Notes under the pieces: model-generated
The model's database searches: none
Seen by the model: only the letters and a program-made list of their open reading frames with translations
What the model was told of the DNA's origin: nothing
Program-made: the position numbers and the translations under genes
Assembly: GCA_030666985.1 (NCBI GenBank)
Contig: DAOUWT010000032.1
Coordinates: forward strand, 1 to 15,477
DNA length: 15,477 nucleotides
Reading direction: 5' to 3'
From: Chloroflexota bacterium
GTDB lineage: Bacteria > Chloroflexota > Anaerolineae > Anaerolineales > UBA11858
Shown: positions 8,585-15,135 of the stretch, one piece after another
How positions within the stretch are numbered: position 1 is the stretch's first letter
Layout of the letters: each line of letters starts with the position of its first letter

Positions 8585-10669
8585 ATGGATTTGAACTTAC
8601 TTGTTAACATCCTTGTACCCGTGTCCGGCGTTTTCGGCCTGATAGTGATTGTGTTCCTCTATCGGTGGCTGATAAAGCAGGATACCGGCACAGACCGCAT
8701 GAGAGAAGTCGCGCACTTCATCCATGAGGGAGCAAATGCCTTCCTACACCGCGAGTTTATCACCATCGTTCCTTTTGTGATAATCTTGGCGGTGGTGTTG
8801 TTCATAGTCATGCCAGAGGGCAAGTGGCAAATTGCTGTGGGCGTTATTACCGGGGCGGCCTTCTCTCTGTTGGCTATTTACATTGGGATGAATGCCTCGA
8901 TCCGGGCCAATGTGCGCACCACCAGCGCAGCCCGTACCTCGGCTGGTAGAGCGCTAACCATCGCATTCCGAGGTGGTTCAATCATGGGGCTTAGCATTGT
9001 GACCCTCAACCTACTGGGTATTATGCTGCTGATATGGCTCTTTGGCGTGACTCCAGAGGAACCTGAGGGAATTAGCTTGCTGGTCGGGTTTGGCTTTGGA
9101 GCCAGCCTCTCCGCGCTCTTTGCCCAATTGGGGGGCGGCATCTACACCAAAGCTGCTGACATTGGGGCTGATTTGGCAGGGAAGGTCGAGTCCGGCATCC
9201 CAGAGGATGATCCGCGCAACCCGGCCGTCATCGCCGACCTGGTAGGAGACAATGTTGGCGACTGTGCTGGTCGTGGCGCTGACCTCTTCGAATCAGGCGC
9301 TGATAATGTGATTACCACCATGATCGTTGCGGCATCTCCTATCTTTATGGCCAAATACGGATGGGCTGGTGTTTTGTTCCCACTCATAGCGAGAGCCATT
9401 GGCATTCTGGCTACGGTAGTTGGCGTCTTCATGGTGCAAGGACGAGACAATAAAACTCCCACCCAAGCAGTAAACACCGGCCTTGTTGCTACCTCAGTGA
9501 CGTGTCTAGTTTTCTTTTACGCTGTGGCACGCTGGATAATGCATGATATAGGACTCTTTTGGGCGCAGGTGCTGGGGATGGTGGGCGTCTTTGCGATCGT
9601 ATTCGTTGTCCAGTATTACACTGGTCCTCATGGGAAACCAGTGCGAGAGACCGCTCGCTACGCCCAGGGCGGGCCGGCGTTGGGTATCCTCCAGGGATTC
9701 TCCTACGGCATGGAGAGCTCGGTCTGGGGTTCGTACATCCTGGGAGCCATTGTGCTGATCTCCTACTATATCGGAGGCGGAGGGTTGATTGGCATCTACT
9801 ACGTCGCCGCCGCCACGATGGGTATCAAGGAAATGAAAGGCATCATCATGGCTGGTGATACATTTGGCCCAATCGCCGATAACGCGGCTGGCATCAGTGA
9901 GATGGCTGGTTTGGGCAAGGAGACACGCGAAGCTGGCGACGCTCTAGACGCAGTAGGCAATGTTACCAAAGCTTTGGCCAAAGGGTACGCAATGGGCGCG
10001 GCTACGATGGGGAGCATAGTGATCCTCTTCGCTTATCTCTTTGAACTTTCCCGAATACAGGGCTTTGAAGTTAACACCATCAATGATTTTTTGGTAAACC
10101 TGGTCAATCCCGCCAGCGTCACCGCTCTGTTCTGTGGGGTTTCTATGCCTTACCTCTTCTCTGCCCTCACCTTGCGCGCGGTCAACGACGGCGCGTTCAA
10201 GATGATAGATGAAGTCCGGCGACAGTTCCGCGAGATCACAGGACTGATGGAAGGTAAAGCTTTGCCGGACTATGCACGCTGTGTAGACATTACCACGATT
10301 AATGCATTGCGGGAGATGGTGGGCCCCACCATCGTCTCGCTGGTGATTCCCGTTATAATGGGCTTCGTCTTGGGACCCTGGGCATTGGCAGCCTATCTGA
10401 TCGGGGTCAAGACCTCGTCATCAGCATTATCCAAAGCCATGTTCAATGCTGGCGGCACCCTTGATAATGCTAAGAAATTGGTCGAAGAGGGAGAGTACGG
10501 CGGCAAGGGCAGCGCAACCCACGCTTCAACTGTGATCGGCGATACGTTTGGTGACCCCCTCAAAGATACAGCAGGCCCGTCTCTGCACATCCTGGTCAAG
10601 CTGCAGAACATCATGTCCATCACCCTGCTGCCACTGTACGTTAAATATGGCTTGGATTTGTTTCAATAG
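8585..10669 (+). CDS. hppA: Membrane-bound proton-pumping pyrophosphatase (K+-independent H+-PPase)
   Basis: This enzyme hydrolyses cytoplasmic pyrophosphate and pumps H+ out across the inner membrane. The 694 residues and about 16 transmembrane helices fit the family. The substrate-binding motifs are clear: DIGADLAGKVE (192-202), EDDPRNPAVIAD (207-218) and VGDNVGDCAG (220-229). The subtype is set by GNVTKALAKGYA: Lys462 occupies the site that is Ala in K+-dependent enzymes. By known family rules this means K+-independent and therefore H+- rather than Na+-pumping. Small deviations from consensus are Val460 (usually Thr) and Leu219 (usually Asn). ATG has TAGGAG (8571-8576) at 8-base spacing. 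It sits alone between the nuo and atp operons on the same strand. Confidence 0.96.
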   Translation: MDLNLLVNILVPVSGVFGLIVIVFLYRWLIKQDTGTDRMREVAHFIHEGANAFLHREFITIVPFVIILAVVLFIVMPEGKWQIAVGVITGAAFSLLAIYIGMNASIRANVRTTSAARTSAGRALTIAFRGGSIMGLSIVTLNLLGIMLLIWLFGVTPEEPEGISLLVGFGFGASLSALFAQLGGGIYTKAADIGADLAGKVESGIPEDDPRNPAVIADLVGDNVGDCAGRGADLFESGADNVITTMIVAASPIFMAKYGWAGVLFPLIARAIGILATVVGVFMVQGRDNKTPTQAVNTGLVATSVTCLVFFYAVARWIMHDIGLFWAQVLGMVGVFAIVFVVQYYTGPHGKPVRETARYAQGGPALGILQGFSYGMESSVWGSYILGAIVLISYYIGGGGLIGIYYVAAATMGIKEMKGIIMAGDTFGPIADNAAGISEMAGLGKETREAGDALDAVGNVTKALAKGYAMGAATMGSIVILFAYLFELSRIQGFEVNTINDFLVNLVNPASVTALFCGVSMPYLFSALTLRAVNDGAFKMIDEVRRQFREITGLMEGKALPDYARCVDITTINALREMVGPTIVSLVIPVIMGFVLGPWALAAYLIGVKTSSSALSKAMFNAGGTLDNAKKLVEEGEYGGKGSATHASTVIGDTFGDPLKDTAGPSLHILVKLQNIMSITLLPLYVKYGLDLFQ

Positions 10670-10688
10670 AGACCACTAAAATCGTTCC

Positions 10689-10704
10689 AGAGATTTGAAT
10701 CTCT
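10689..10704 (+). terminator. Weak hairpin after hppA
   Basis: AGAGAT-TTGA-ATCTCT is a perfect 6-bp stem 20 bases after the hppA stop. It is AT-rich and has no U tract, so it is at best a weak terminator. Confidence 0.2.
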
Positions 10705-10815
10705 CTAAAACCAGAAGTTGTTCTGTTGGAGGATTCATTTCTCTGGGACGCCTTGAACAAATTCATTCACGGGGATATGCGGGTGCGGTTGACCTGTGGT
10801 TCGAGTGTTGGATTG

Positions 10816-10844
10816 TTGACAGCTTACTGGCTTCCGTGTAGAAT
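10816..10844 (+). promoter_or_regulatory. Strong sigma-70-type promoter of the atp (F0) operon
   Basis: A perfect TTGACA (10816-10821), a 17-base spacer and TAGAAT (10839-10844, 5 of 6) stand about 60 bases before the atpI start. The expected transcription start is near 10851, leaving a leader of about 53 bases with GAGGAG (10892-10897). This is the best promoter match in the window. It indicates that the ATP synthase genes have their own transcript and are not just read through from hppA. Confidence 0.75.
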
Positions 10845-10903
10845 ACGGTGGCGAAATAGAGTTATTACCATGCGTTGAAAGGTTGTTCTTTGAGGAGTAA
10901 AGC

Positions 10904-11179
10904 GTGAACGAGAAAGAAGAATCACCTCGAAAAATTAGATGGCAAAGCGCAATTTGGGGACTGACGATTAGCACTCAGGGTGGGTTGATGGTGGCCTTGC
11001 CTGTCGTAGGCGGGTTAGCTCTTGGATATTGGTTGGATATGCAGTTCGGAACCCTGCCATGGATTACCCTGACGCTCACCTTGATAGCGTCTGCAATCGG
11101 CCCGTTTATCTTGTTTCGGTGGGTAAAAAAGGTAGTAAAACAACGCAAAGAAAGGATGCAGGAAGAGGAGAATTCCTGA
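10904..11179 (+). CDS. atpI: AtpZ/AtpI-family F0 accessory membrane protein
   Basis: This is a 91-residue protein with two transmembrane helices (about residues 27-45 and 51-71) and charged ends. The segment LGYWLDMQFGTLPWITLTL resembles the GxxLDxxFGTxPW signature of the small AtpZ/AtpI-type proteins encoded first in ATP synthase operons. Such proteins are thought to help c-ring assembly or Mg2+/Ca2+ transport. GTG at 10904 is the start, supported by GAGGAG (10892-10897) with 6-base spacing. The next gene, atpB, begins 2 bases after the stop. Family membership rests on the motif, topology and position; the precise subfamily (AtpI or AtpZ) cannot be settled by eye. Confidence 0.85.
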   Translation: MNEKEESPRKIRWQSAIWGLTISTQGGLMVALPVVGGLALGYWLDMQFGTLPWITLTLTLIASAIGPFILFRWVKKVVKQRKERMQEEENS

Positions 11180-11180
11180 T

Positions 11181-12194
11181 ATGGACTTCAAAGCAATTAT
11201 GAGTACAAGACGAGGTCGGTTAGCGTTGATTGGTATTGTCTTGGGAATAATCGTCCTCTGTGTGGTGGGACTTTTGCCCGGGAAAGGTGTATTACCAGAA
11301 GCGATGCTCCCTGAGATCACCCTGGCAGCGGAAGAGATTCCGCTACCTTTTTTGGCTCCTCTCTTTGGGAAGGAAAGCGCTGAAGGACATGAGCATGAAG
11401 CCGAAGCTCATCTCCCTAGTATCCCTAATACCCTCCCCGCAACCTGGTTGACGATGGCGATTATGATCGGTATTGGGATTGGTTACAAACGTGCTACCCG
11501 CAAAGAGGAAGTGACCCGTTTCCAGGCGGGTATCGAAATGATACTTGAAGGTTTACTTGGATTTGTGAAGCAGATAGGGGGAGAGCATGCGCTCCTCTTC
11601 TTCCCATTGGTGGCCACATTCTTTTTGTTCATTGCTATCTCCAACTGGTGTGGCATCTTGCCTGGTTTTGGTTCCATTGGTGTATGGGTTGAGCATCATG
11701 GAGAAGATGTCATTATTCCCTTTTTCCGTTCCGCCAATGCTCATCTCAGCACGACCTTAGCTCTCGCGATTGTGTCCGTGGGGGCTGCCCAATACTTTGG
11801 TTTCAAGGTGCTGGGACTCCCTTATTTGCAAAAGTATTTCAATTTCAAGGCATCTTCCCCTAAGCCCGATCTCTCCGATAAAAAAGGTTTACAAAAAGTT
11901 ATTTCAAAATTCGCCCGAGGGATAGAAATTGTTGTCAATGGTATTGTGGGGCTGCTAGAAATTATTTTGGAATTTCTCAAAGTGCTTCCTTTCTCCTTCC
12001 GTCTCTTTGGCAACATATTTGCGGGAGAGGTTTTGCTCTTTGTGGTTAGTTCTCTATTTGCCTTTGTTTTCCCCATTGTCTTTCTTGGATTAGAACTTTT
12101 TGTTGGTCTTATTCAGGGTATTATTTTTGCTATGCTTACTTTGGTTTTCTTCTCCGTGGCGACAACTTCTCACCATGGAGGGGAATCGCATTAG
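11181..12194 (+). CDS. atpB: F0F1 ATP synthase subunit a
   Basis: This is the stator channel subunit that passes protons to and from the c-ring. The essential arginine is R274 in FSFRLFGNIFAGE (E. coli R210). The upstream block RSANAHLSTTLALA (183-196) is also family-typical. At 337 residues it is longer than E. coli AtpB (271). Extra sequence lies in an N-terminal segment with a first hydrophobic helix (14-31), a His/Glu-rich stretch GHEHEAEAH (69-77), and a charged loop at about 221-246 before the Arg helix. The start ATG has AGAGGAG (11164-11170) upstream. The C-terminus ends in SHHGGESH. It is tightly coupled to atpI upstream, with atpE 38 bases downstream. Confidence 0.95.
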   Translation: MDFKAIMSTRRGRLALIGIVLGIIVLCVVGLLPGKGVLPEAMLPEITLAAEEIPLPFLAPLFGKESAEGHEHEAEAHLPSIPNTLPATWLTMAIMIGIGIGYKRATRKEEVTRFQAGIEMILEGLLGFVKQIGGEHALLFFPLVATFFLFIAISNWCGILPGFGSIGVWVEHHGEDVIIPFFRSANAHLSTTLALAIVSVGAAQYFGFKVLGLPYLQKYFNFKASSPKPDLSDKKGLQKVISKFARGIEIVVNGIVGLLEIILEFLKVLPFSFRLFGNIFAGEVLLFVVSSLFAFVFPIVFLGLELFVGLIQGIIFAMLTLVFFSVATTSHHGGESH

Positions 12195-12232
12195 ATTTAT
12201 AACGATTTTAATTGGTTTAAAGGAGACTTTTT

Positions 12233-12469
12233 ATGTGGCCTGAAGGTTTAGATTCAGTTACTCAAGCTGCTACTGCATTTGCTATCATGGTTGGAGCCAT
12301 CTCCCCCGCTTTTGCTATTGGTTGGATAGGCAGCAAGGCAATGGAGGCTCTCGGTCGTAATCCCGAAGCCGGCGATAGCATTATGACCAGCATGATCTTG
12401 ATTGCTGCTCTTGCAGAGGCTATTGCTATTTATGCCCTGGTTGTGGCCCTAGCAATCAAATTCGTTTAA
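12233..12469 (+). CDS. atpE: F0F1 ATP synthase subunit c (proteolipid)
   Basis: This is the c-ring monomer of 78 residues, with two transmembrane helices joined by the polar loop GRNPEA (41-46; usually RQP). The ion-binding carboxylate is E62 in ALAEAIAIYALV. It is followed by Ala rather than Ser/Thr, and helix 1 has Ile at the site of the Na+-ligand Gln, so H+ coupling is expected. The usual glycine motif of helix 1 (GxGxGxG) reads S-P-A-F-A-I-G (24-30), with Ser and Ala replacing three glycines. AAAGGAG (12219-12225) precedes the ATG by 7 bases. The strong ribosome-binding site fits the high copy number of c. Confidence 0.95.
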   Translation: MWPEGLDSVTQAATAFAIMVGAISPAFAIGWIGSKAMEALGRNPEAGDSIMTSMILIAALAEAIAIYALVVALAIKFV

Positions 12470-12511
12470 GCAAATGATCTACCAATTTAATAGGTAGAAA
12501 GGAGTTGTACC

Positions 12512-13261
12512 TTGGGTGACGCATTTAGCAAACTAGGTATTAATTACATATTCCTTTTGGGGCAAATTGTTAACTTCCTTATCTTATTCATTGCCCTGCG
12601 TTTTCTGCTCTGGAAACCGCTCTTGCAGAAATTAGATGAACGTCGCGAGATGTTGGAGAAAGAGAAAGATGACGCTGCGGCCATTGAAGAAGCTCGCGCT
12701 AATATCGGAGACGAACGGGCGCGTTCTTTGGAGGAAGTTCATGAGAAAGCGAAGGCGATTATCGCTGAAGCACGGGAACAAGCTAGTGTTGTGACCGATC
12801 AGGTTGCCCAAGAGGCGAGCCAAGAGGCGGAGAAAATCGTAGAAACTGCTCGCACTGACGCCGAGGAGGAGCGAAATCGCACCCTGGGCGAGATGCGCAG
12901 CCAAATTGCTGCCTTGGCCATATCTGCTGCCCAGCAAGTCATCGGTGAGAAGCTCGACGAGGAACGTCAGCGAGCTTTGGTCGATTCCTTCTTCAGTGGT
13001 ATCCGCGATGGGCGGGTGGAGATAATGGAGGACGTGGAGCCTGCCGAGGCCCCCGTTACCGTCACCAGTGCCATCACCCTCACCGAAGAGGAGCAGGACA
13101 CCATTCGCCGCGATCTCACCGAGCGTATAGGTGAAGGCTTTGAACTATCCTTCAAAGTTGACCCGAACCTTTTGGGTGGCTTGGTGGTGCGCGTTGGCGA
13201 CCGCGTGATGGATGGCAGCGTCATTGGACAACTAGGTAAACTCCAAGAATCGCTGGCATAA
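12512..13261 (+). CDS. atpF: ATP synthase b subunit fused to the C-terminal domain of delta (b-delta fusion)
   Basis: This is the peripheral stalk subunit. Residues about 12-33 form one transmembrane helix, and FLLWKPLLQKLDERREML is typical of subunit b. Residues 40-165 form a long charged coiled coil ending in IAALAISAAQQVIGEKLDEE. The last ~70 residues (about 181-249) instead match the C-terminal part of delta: VTSAITLTEEEQ, then KVDPNLLGGLVVRVGDRVMD and GSVIGQLGKLQ. A plain b is about 160 residues; this is 249. The N-terminal helical domain of delta, which binds alpha, is missing. The start is TTG at 12512, decided by AAAGGAG (12498-12504) with 7-base spacing; no in-frame ATG is nearby. 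A strong terminator follows, so no separate atpH, A, G, D or C is in the operon here. Confidence 0.9.
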   Translation: MGDAFSKLGINYIFLLGQIVNFLILFIALRFLLWKPLLQKLDERREMLEKEKDDAAAIEEARANIGDERARSLEEVHEKAKAIIAEAREQASVVTDQVAQEASQEAEKIVETARTDAEEERNRTLGEMRSQIAALAISAAQQVIGEKLDEERQRALVDSFFSGIRDGRVEIMEDVEPAEAPVTVTSAITLTEEEQDTIRRDLTERIGEGFELSFKVDPNLLGGLVVRVGDRVMDGSVIGQLGKLQESLA

Positions 13262-13277
13262 TTGATTAGATAATAAG

Positions 13278-13315
13278 ACAAGACGGTCAGCATAACTTTG
13301 CCGACCGTCTTGTTT
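13278..13315 (+). terminator. Intrinsic terminator closing the atp (F0) operon
   Basis: ACAAGACGGTC (13278-13288) pairs perfectly with GACCGTCTTGT (13303-13313), an 11-bp stem with a 14-base loop. One G-U and one A-U pair can extend it, and a short T-rich run follows (13313-13317). It starts 17 bases after the atpF stop and marks the end of the F0 transcript. Confidence 0.8.
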
Positions 13316-13331
13316 ATGGTGTTTAAAAGTG

Positions 13332-13361
13332 AAGCGGTGTTTGCTTTTGCAAATGCCGCTT
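13332..13361 (-). terminator. Hairpin terminator for mscL-lipA, possibly bidirectional
   Basis: AAGCGG (13332-13337) pairs with CCGCTT (13356-13361) and TTTGC pairs with GCAAA inside, closed by a TTTT loop; two wobble pairs join them. Read on the - strand the stem is followed by CACTTTTAA, a plausible terminator for lipA. Read on + it is followed by TGTGTTTTC and could back up the atp terminator. Confidence 0.55.
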
Positions 13362-13384
13362 TGTGTTTTCACATCCCAATATCT

Positions 13385-13426
13385 TAATATCTAATCTCTA
13401 ATATCTAATATCTAATATCCAATCTC
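13385..13426. repeat. 7-bp tandem repeat (TAATATC) at the lipA 3' end
   Basis: There are six 7-bp units: TAATATC, TAATCTC, TAATATC, TAATATC, TAATATC and CAATCTC. The lipA stop (13412-13414, - strand TAG) and its last four codons (Glu-Ile-Gly-Tyr) fall within the array. Confidence 0.75.
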
Positions 13427-14323
13427 CCTCACACACTCCCCCGCATGATAAGAAGACCTCACCAGCGGAGCACTCTCCACCCACCTGAAGCCAATTTCCA
13501 AGCCAAATTCTTTTAATTCGGCGAACTCATCGGGGTGATAGTAGCGGATGATGGGGTAATGCCTGCGGCTGGGCTGGAGATATTGCCCAATGGTGAGGAT
13601 GTCCACCCCCCAGGCGCGGAGGTCGTGCATGGTGCGCTTGACCTGGGGGATGGTTTCCCCCAGCCCCACCATCAGCCCCGACTTGGTGAGCGTGCTGGGG
13701 GCCAGCTTTTTCGCGTGGGTTAGGATGGTCTGCGAGTGAGCGTATTTGCCCTGGGGCTGCACTTCCCTGAAGAGTTGGGGCACGGTTTCGACGTTATGGT
13801 TCAGGACATCGGGCCGGGCATCCAGGACCATTTTTAGGGCCTCAATGCTGCCCTGAAAGTCGGGAATCAAGACCTCCACCGAGCATCCCGGCTGCAACTC
13901 GCGAATCCGCCGCGTGAGGATGGCGAACAGGGGTGCTCCCCCGTCGGGGCGGGAGTCACGGTTCACGCTGGTGATAACCGCATGCCCCAGGCCCATCCCC
14001 CGCACCGCCTGGGCCACACGCTCCGCTTCGTCCCAATCCACCGGGCCAGGCCGCCCGTGCTTGACATCACAAAACTTGCAGGCTCGGGTGCATACATCCC
14101 CCAGAATCATGAAGGTGGCCGTTTTTGATCCCCAACATTCCCCCTGGTTAGGGCACATTGCTTCTTGGCATACGGTGTGCAGGGAGTGCGTGTGGATGAG
14201 GTGGTTGGTCTCTCTGAAATTTTCCCCCTTTTCCATTTTGACGCGAATCCAGGGGGGACGGCGTTTTGGGGTGGTGTCTATTTTGTTGGGATTGACGCGG
14301 GCGCGGGTGGGGGATTTTGGCAT
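13412..14323 (-). CDS. lipA: Lipoyl synthase LipA (radical SAM)
   Basis: LipA inserts two sulfur atoms into octanoyl groups on lipoyl domains of enzymes such as pyruvate dehydrogenase and the glycine cleavage system. Both clusters are visible: the auxiliary [4Fe-4S] motif C52-x4-C57-x5-C63 (VCQEAMCPNQGECW) and the radical SAM motif C78-x3-C82-x2-C85 (CTRACKFC). The C-terminal serine motif LVRSSYHAGE, which ligates the auxiliary cluster, is present. Other conserved blocks are TATFMILGD, NHNVETV and LTIGQYLQPS. The TSVDRDD block reads TSVNRDS here. The 303-residue length is normal. The ATG at 14323 lies 7 bases after the mscL stop and lacks a strong Shine-Dalgarno, so translation may be coupled to mscL. 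No lipB is in the window. Confidence 0.96.
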   Translation of the reverse strand: MPKSPTRARVNPNKIDTTPKRRPPWIRVKMEKGENFRETNHLIHTHSLHTVCQEAMCPNQGECWGSKTATFMILGDVCTRACKFCDVKHGRPGPVDWDEAERVAQAVRGMGLGHAVITSVNRDSRPDGGAPLFAILTRRIRELQPGCSVEVLIPDFQGSIEALKMVLDARPDVLNHNVETVPQLFREVQPQGKYAHSQTILTHAKKLAPSTLTKSGLMVGLGETIPQVKRTMHDLRAWGVDILTIGQYLQPSRRHYPIIRYYHPDEFAELKEFGLEIGFRWVESAPLVRSSYHAGECVREIGY

Positions 14324-14330
14324 GGAAAGA

Positions 14331-14783
14331 CTACTCTAGTTGGGATGTGCAGTGCGGGCAGCGGGCGGCCCCGATGGGGATGGTGGTGCAGCAGTGGGGG
14401 CAATCTTTGGTGGTGGGTGCAGCAGCGGGGGCTTCCTCCTCTTCGCGCTGGAGCTTGTTCATTCCTTTCACGAGTAGGAACATCACAAAAGCCACTATCA
14501 AAAAACTGACCACAGCGTTGATGAAGATGCCGTAATTGATGGTGACTGCGCCCGCCGCTTGAGCATCCGCTAGGGAGGCGTAAGGGGCCGCTGGGGTGCC
14601 CGCTTTGATGATGGCGTATAGATTTTCGAAGTCCACTCCGCCAAGCATGAGGCCAATGGGGGGCATGATGATGTCTTTGACCAGCGATTTGATGATAGTC
14701 CCAAAAGCCGCGCCAATGATGATGCCAATGGCCATGTCGAGCACGTTTCCGCGTAGAGCAAAATCTTTGAATTCTTTGAACAT
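14331..14783 (-). CDS. mscL: Large-conductance mechanosensitive channel MscL with C-terminal zinc ribbon
   Basis: MscL is an inner-membrane tension-gated pore that releases solutes on osmotic downshock. The N-terminus MFKEFKDFALRGNVLDMAIG and TM1 IIIGAAFGTIIKSLVKDIIM are classic MscL. A periplasmic loop (about 51-82) and TM2 (GIFINAVVSFLIVAFVMFLL, 85-104) follow. The cytoplasmic tail is EEEE-rich, then carries two CPHC knuckles, C128/C131 and C142/C145 (TSQLE end), forming a likely zinc ribbon absent from E. coli MscL. An upstream in-frame start at 14828 is rejected because TTGGAGGA immediately precedes the ATG at 14783 and the protein then begins exactly at the family N-terminus. It is the first gene of an mscL-lipA unit. 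Confidence 0.95.
   Translation of the reverse strand: MFKEFKDFALRGNVLDMAIGIIIGAAFGTIIKSLVKDIIMPPIGLMLGGVDFENLYAIIKAGTPAAPYASLADAQAAGAVTINYGIFINAVVSFLIVAFVMFLLVKGMNKLQREEEEAPAAAPTTKDCPHCCTTIPIGAARCPHCTSQLE
14349..14402 (-). other. Zinc-ribbon-encoding tail of mscL
   Basis: This part of mscL encodes residues 128-145: a CxxC pair, ten intervening residues, and a second CxxC pair (CPHC ... RCPHC). The spacing is that of small treble-clef or rubredoxin-like zinc ribbons. Metal binding is inferred, not shown. Confidence 0.7.
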
Positions 14784-14799
14784 AGTTTCCTCCAAATAA

Positions 14800-14828
14800 A
14801 ATATAACGGTAACCAACCCTATTGTCAT
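14800..14828 (-). promoter_or_regulatory. Promoter of mscL-lipA, -35 supplied by the repeat end
   Basis: Read on the - strand: ATGACA (14828-14823, 5 of 6 to TTGACA), 17 bases, then TATATT (14805-14800, 5 of 6). The -10 lies 17 bases before the mscL ATG, so the leader would be only about 10 bases and just contains GGAGGA. The -35 hexamer overlaps the terminus of the inverted repeat at 14824-14936. Confidence 0.5.
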
Positions 14829-14936
14829 TTCGACGAGCGGAGTGAGGAGAAATCTTTGCCTCTAATTGCGGTACGAGATTTCTCCCTTGCCAAGGGCACG
14901 CATGCGAAGCACGCACAGCGAGCGGGTCGAAATGAC
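14824..14936. repeat. 113-bp inverted-repeat element (GTCATTTCGAC family)
   Basis: Perfect 11-bp terminal inverted repeats GTCATTTCGAC (14824-14834) and GTCGAAATGAC (14926-14936) enclose perfect 10-bp inner arms GGAGAAATCT (14846-14855) and AGATTTCTCC (14876-14885). There is no coding capacity. It belongs to the same style of element as the one at 14-101 and looks like a non-autonomous MITE or REP sequence. Confidence 0.75.
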
Positions 14937-14945
14937 GCCTGAGTA

Positions 14946-14995
14946 GTTACATGTAACGAGGTTTTCTGTCATGGGATACGCCCATGATTTCCTCG
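14946..14995. other. Palindrome plus nested hairpin of unknown role
   Basis: GTTACATGTAAC (14946-14957) is a perfect 12-bp palindrome. Directly after it, CGAGG (14957-14961) pairs with CCTCG (14991-14995), and inside that TCATGGG (14969-14975) pairs with CCCATGA (14981-14987) over a 5-base loop. It may be an operator or a structured RNA. The whole gap between mscL and the tRNA (14784-15135) contains no gene I can support; besides this it holds the promoter, the repeat element and simple repeats. Confidence 0.4.
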
Positions 14996-15051
14996 GAATT
15001 ATACCAGGATGCGGGGGTTGGGGATTGCGAATTTCGGATTTCGGCGGGGTT

Positions 15052-15083
15052 CGCCCACTCGCCCACTCGCAAACTCGCTTCCT
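15052..15083. repeat. 8-bp degenerate tandem repeat (CGCCCACT)
   Basis: Four consecutive 8-bp units are present: CGCCCACT, CGCCCACT, CGCAAACT and CGCTTCCT. This is simple sequence of a kind scattered between genes here. Confidence 0.6.
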
Positions 15084-15092
15084 CTCTACACC

Positions 15093-15121
15093 TTGTCTAA
15101 AAAGGTGTTTTCTATTAGAAT
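15093..15121 (+). promoter_or_regulatory. Promoter of tRNA-Gly
   Basis: TTGTCT (15093-15098), a 17-base spacer and TAGAAT (15116-15121) end 14 bases before the tRNA. The same -10 hexamer occurs in the atp promoter. An inverted pair ACACCTT (15088-15094) / AAGGTGT (15102-15108) overlaps it. Confidence 0.6.
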
Positions 15122-15135
15122 ATGCGGGCACTTAA

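Noticed and set aside
10738..10840. Possible leader peptide with an ATT start after GGAGG upstream of atpI
   Set aside because: ATT starts are very rare, the frame overlaps the atp promoter, and no homology is recognised.
12233..12469. Na+-driven ATP synthase
   Set aside because: The c subunit lacks the Gln on helix 1 and the Ser/Thr after Glu62 that ligate Na+.
14278..14916. 212-residue - strand frame over mscL
   Set aside because: It is a shifted frame of mscL; the true frame gives a perfect MscL sequence.
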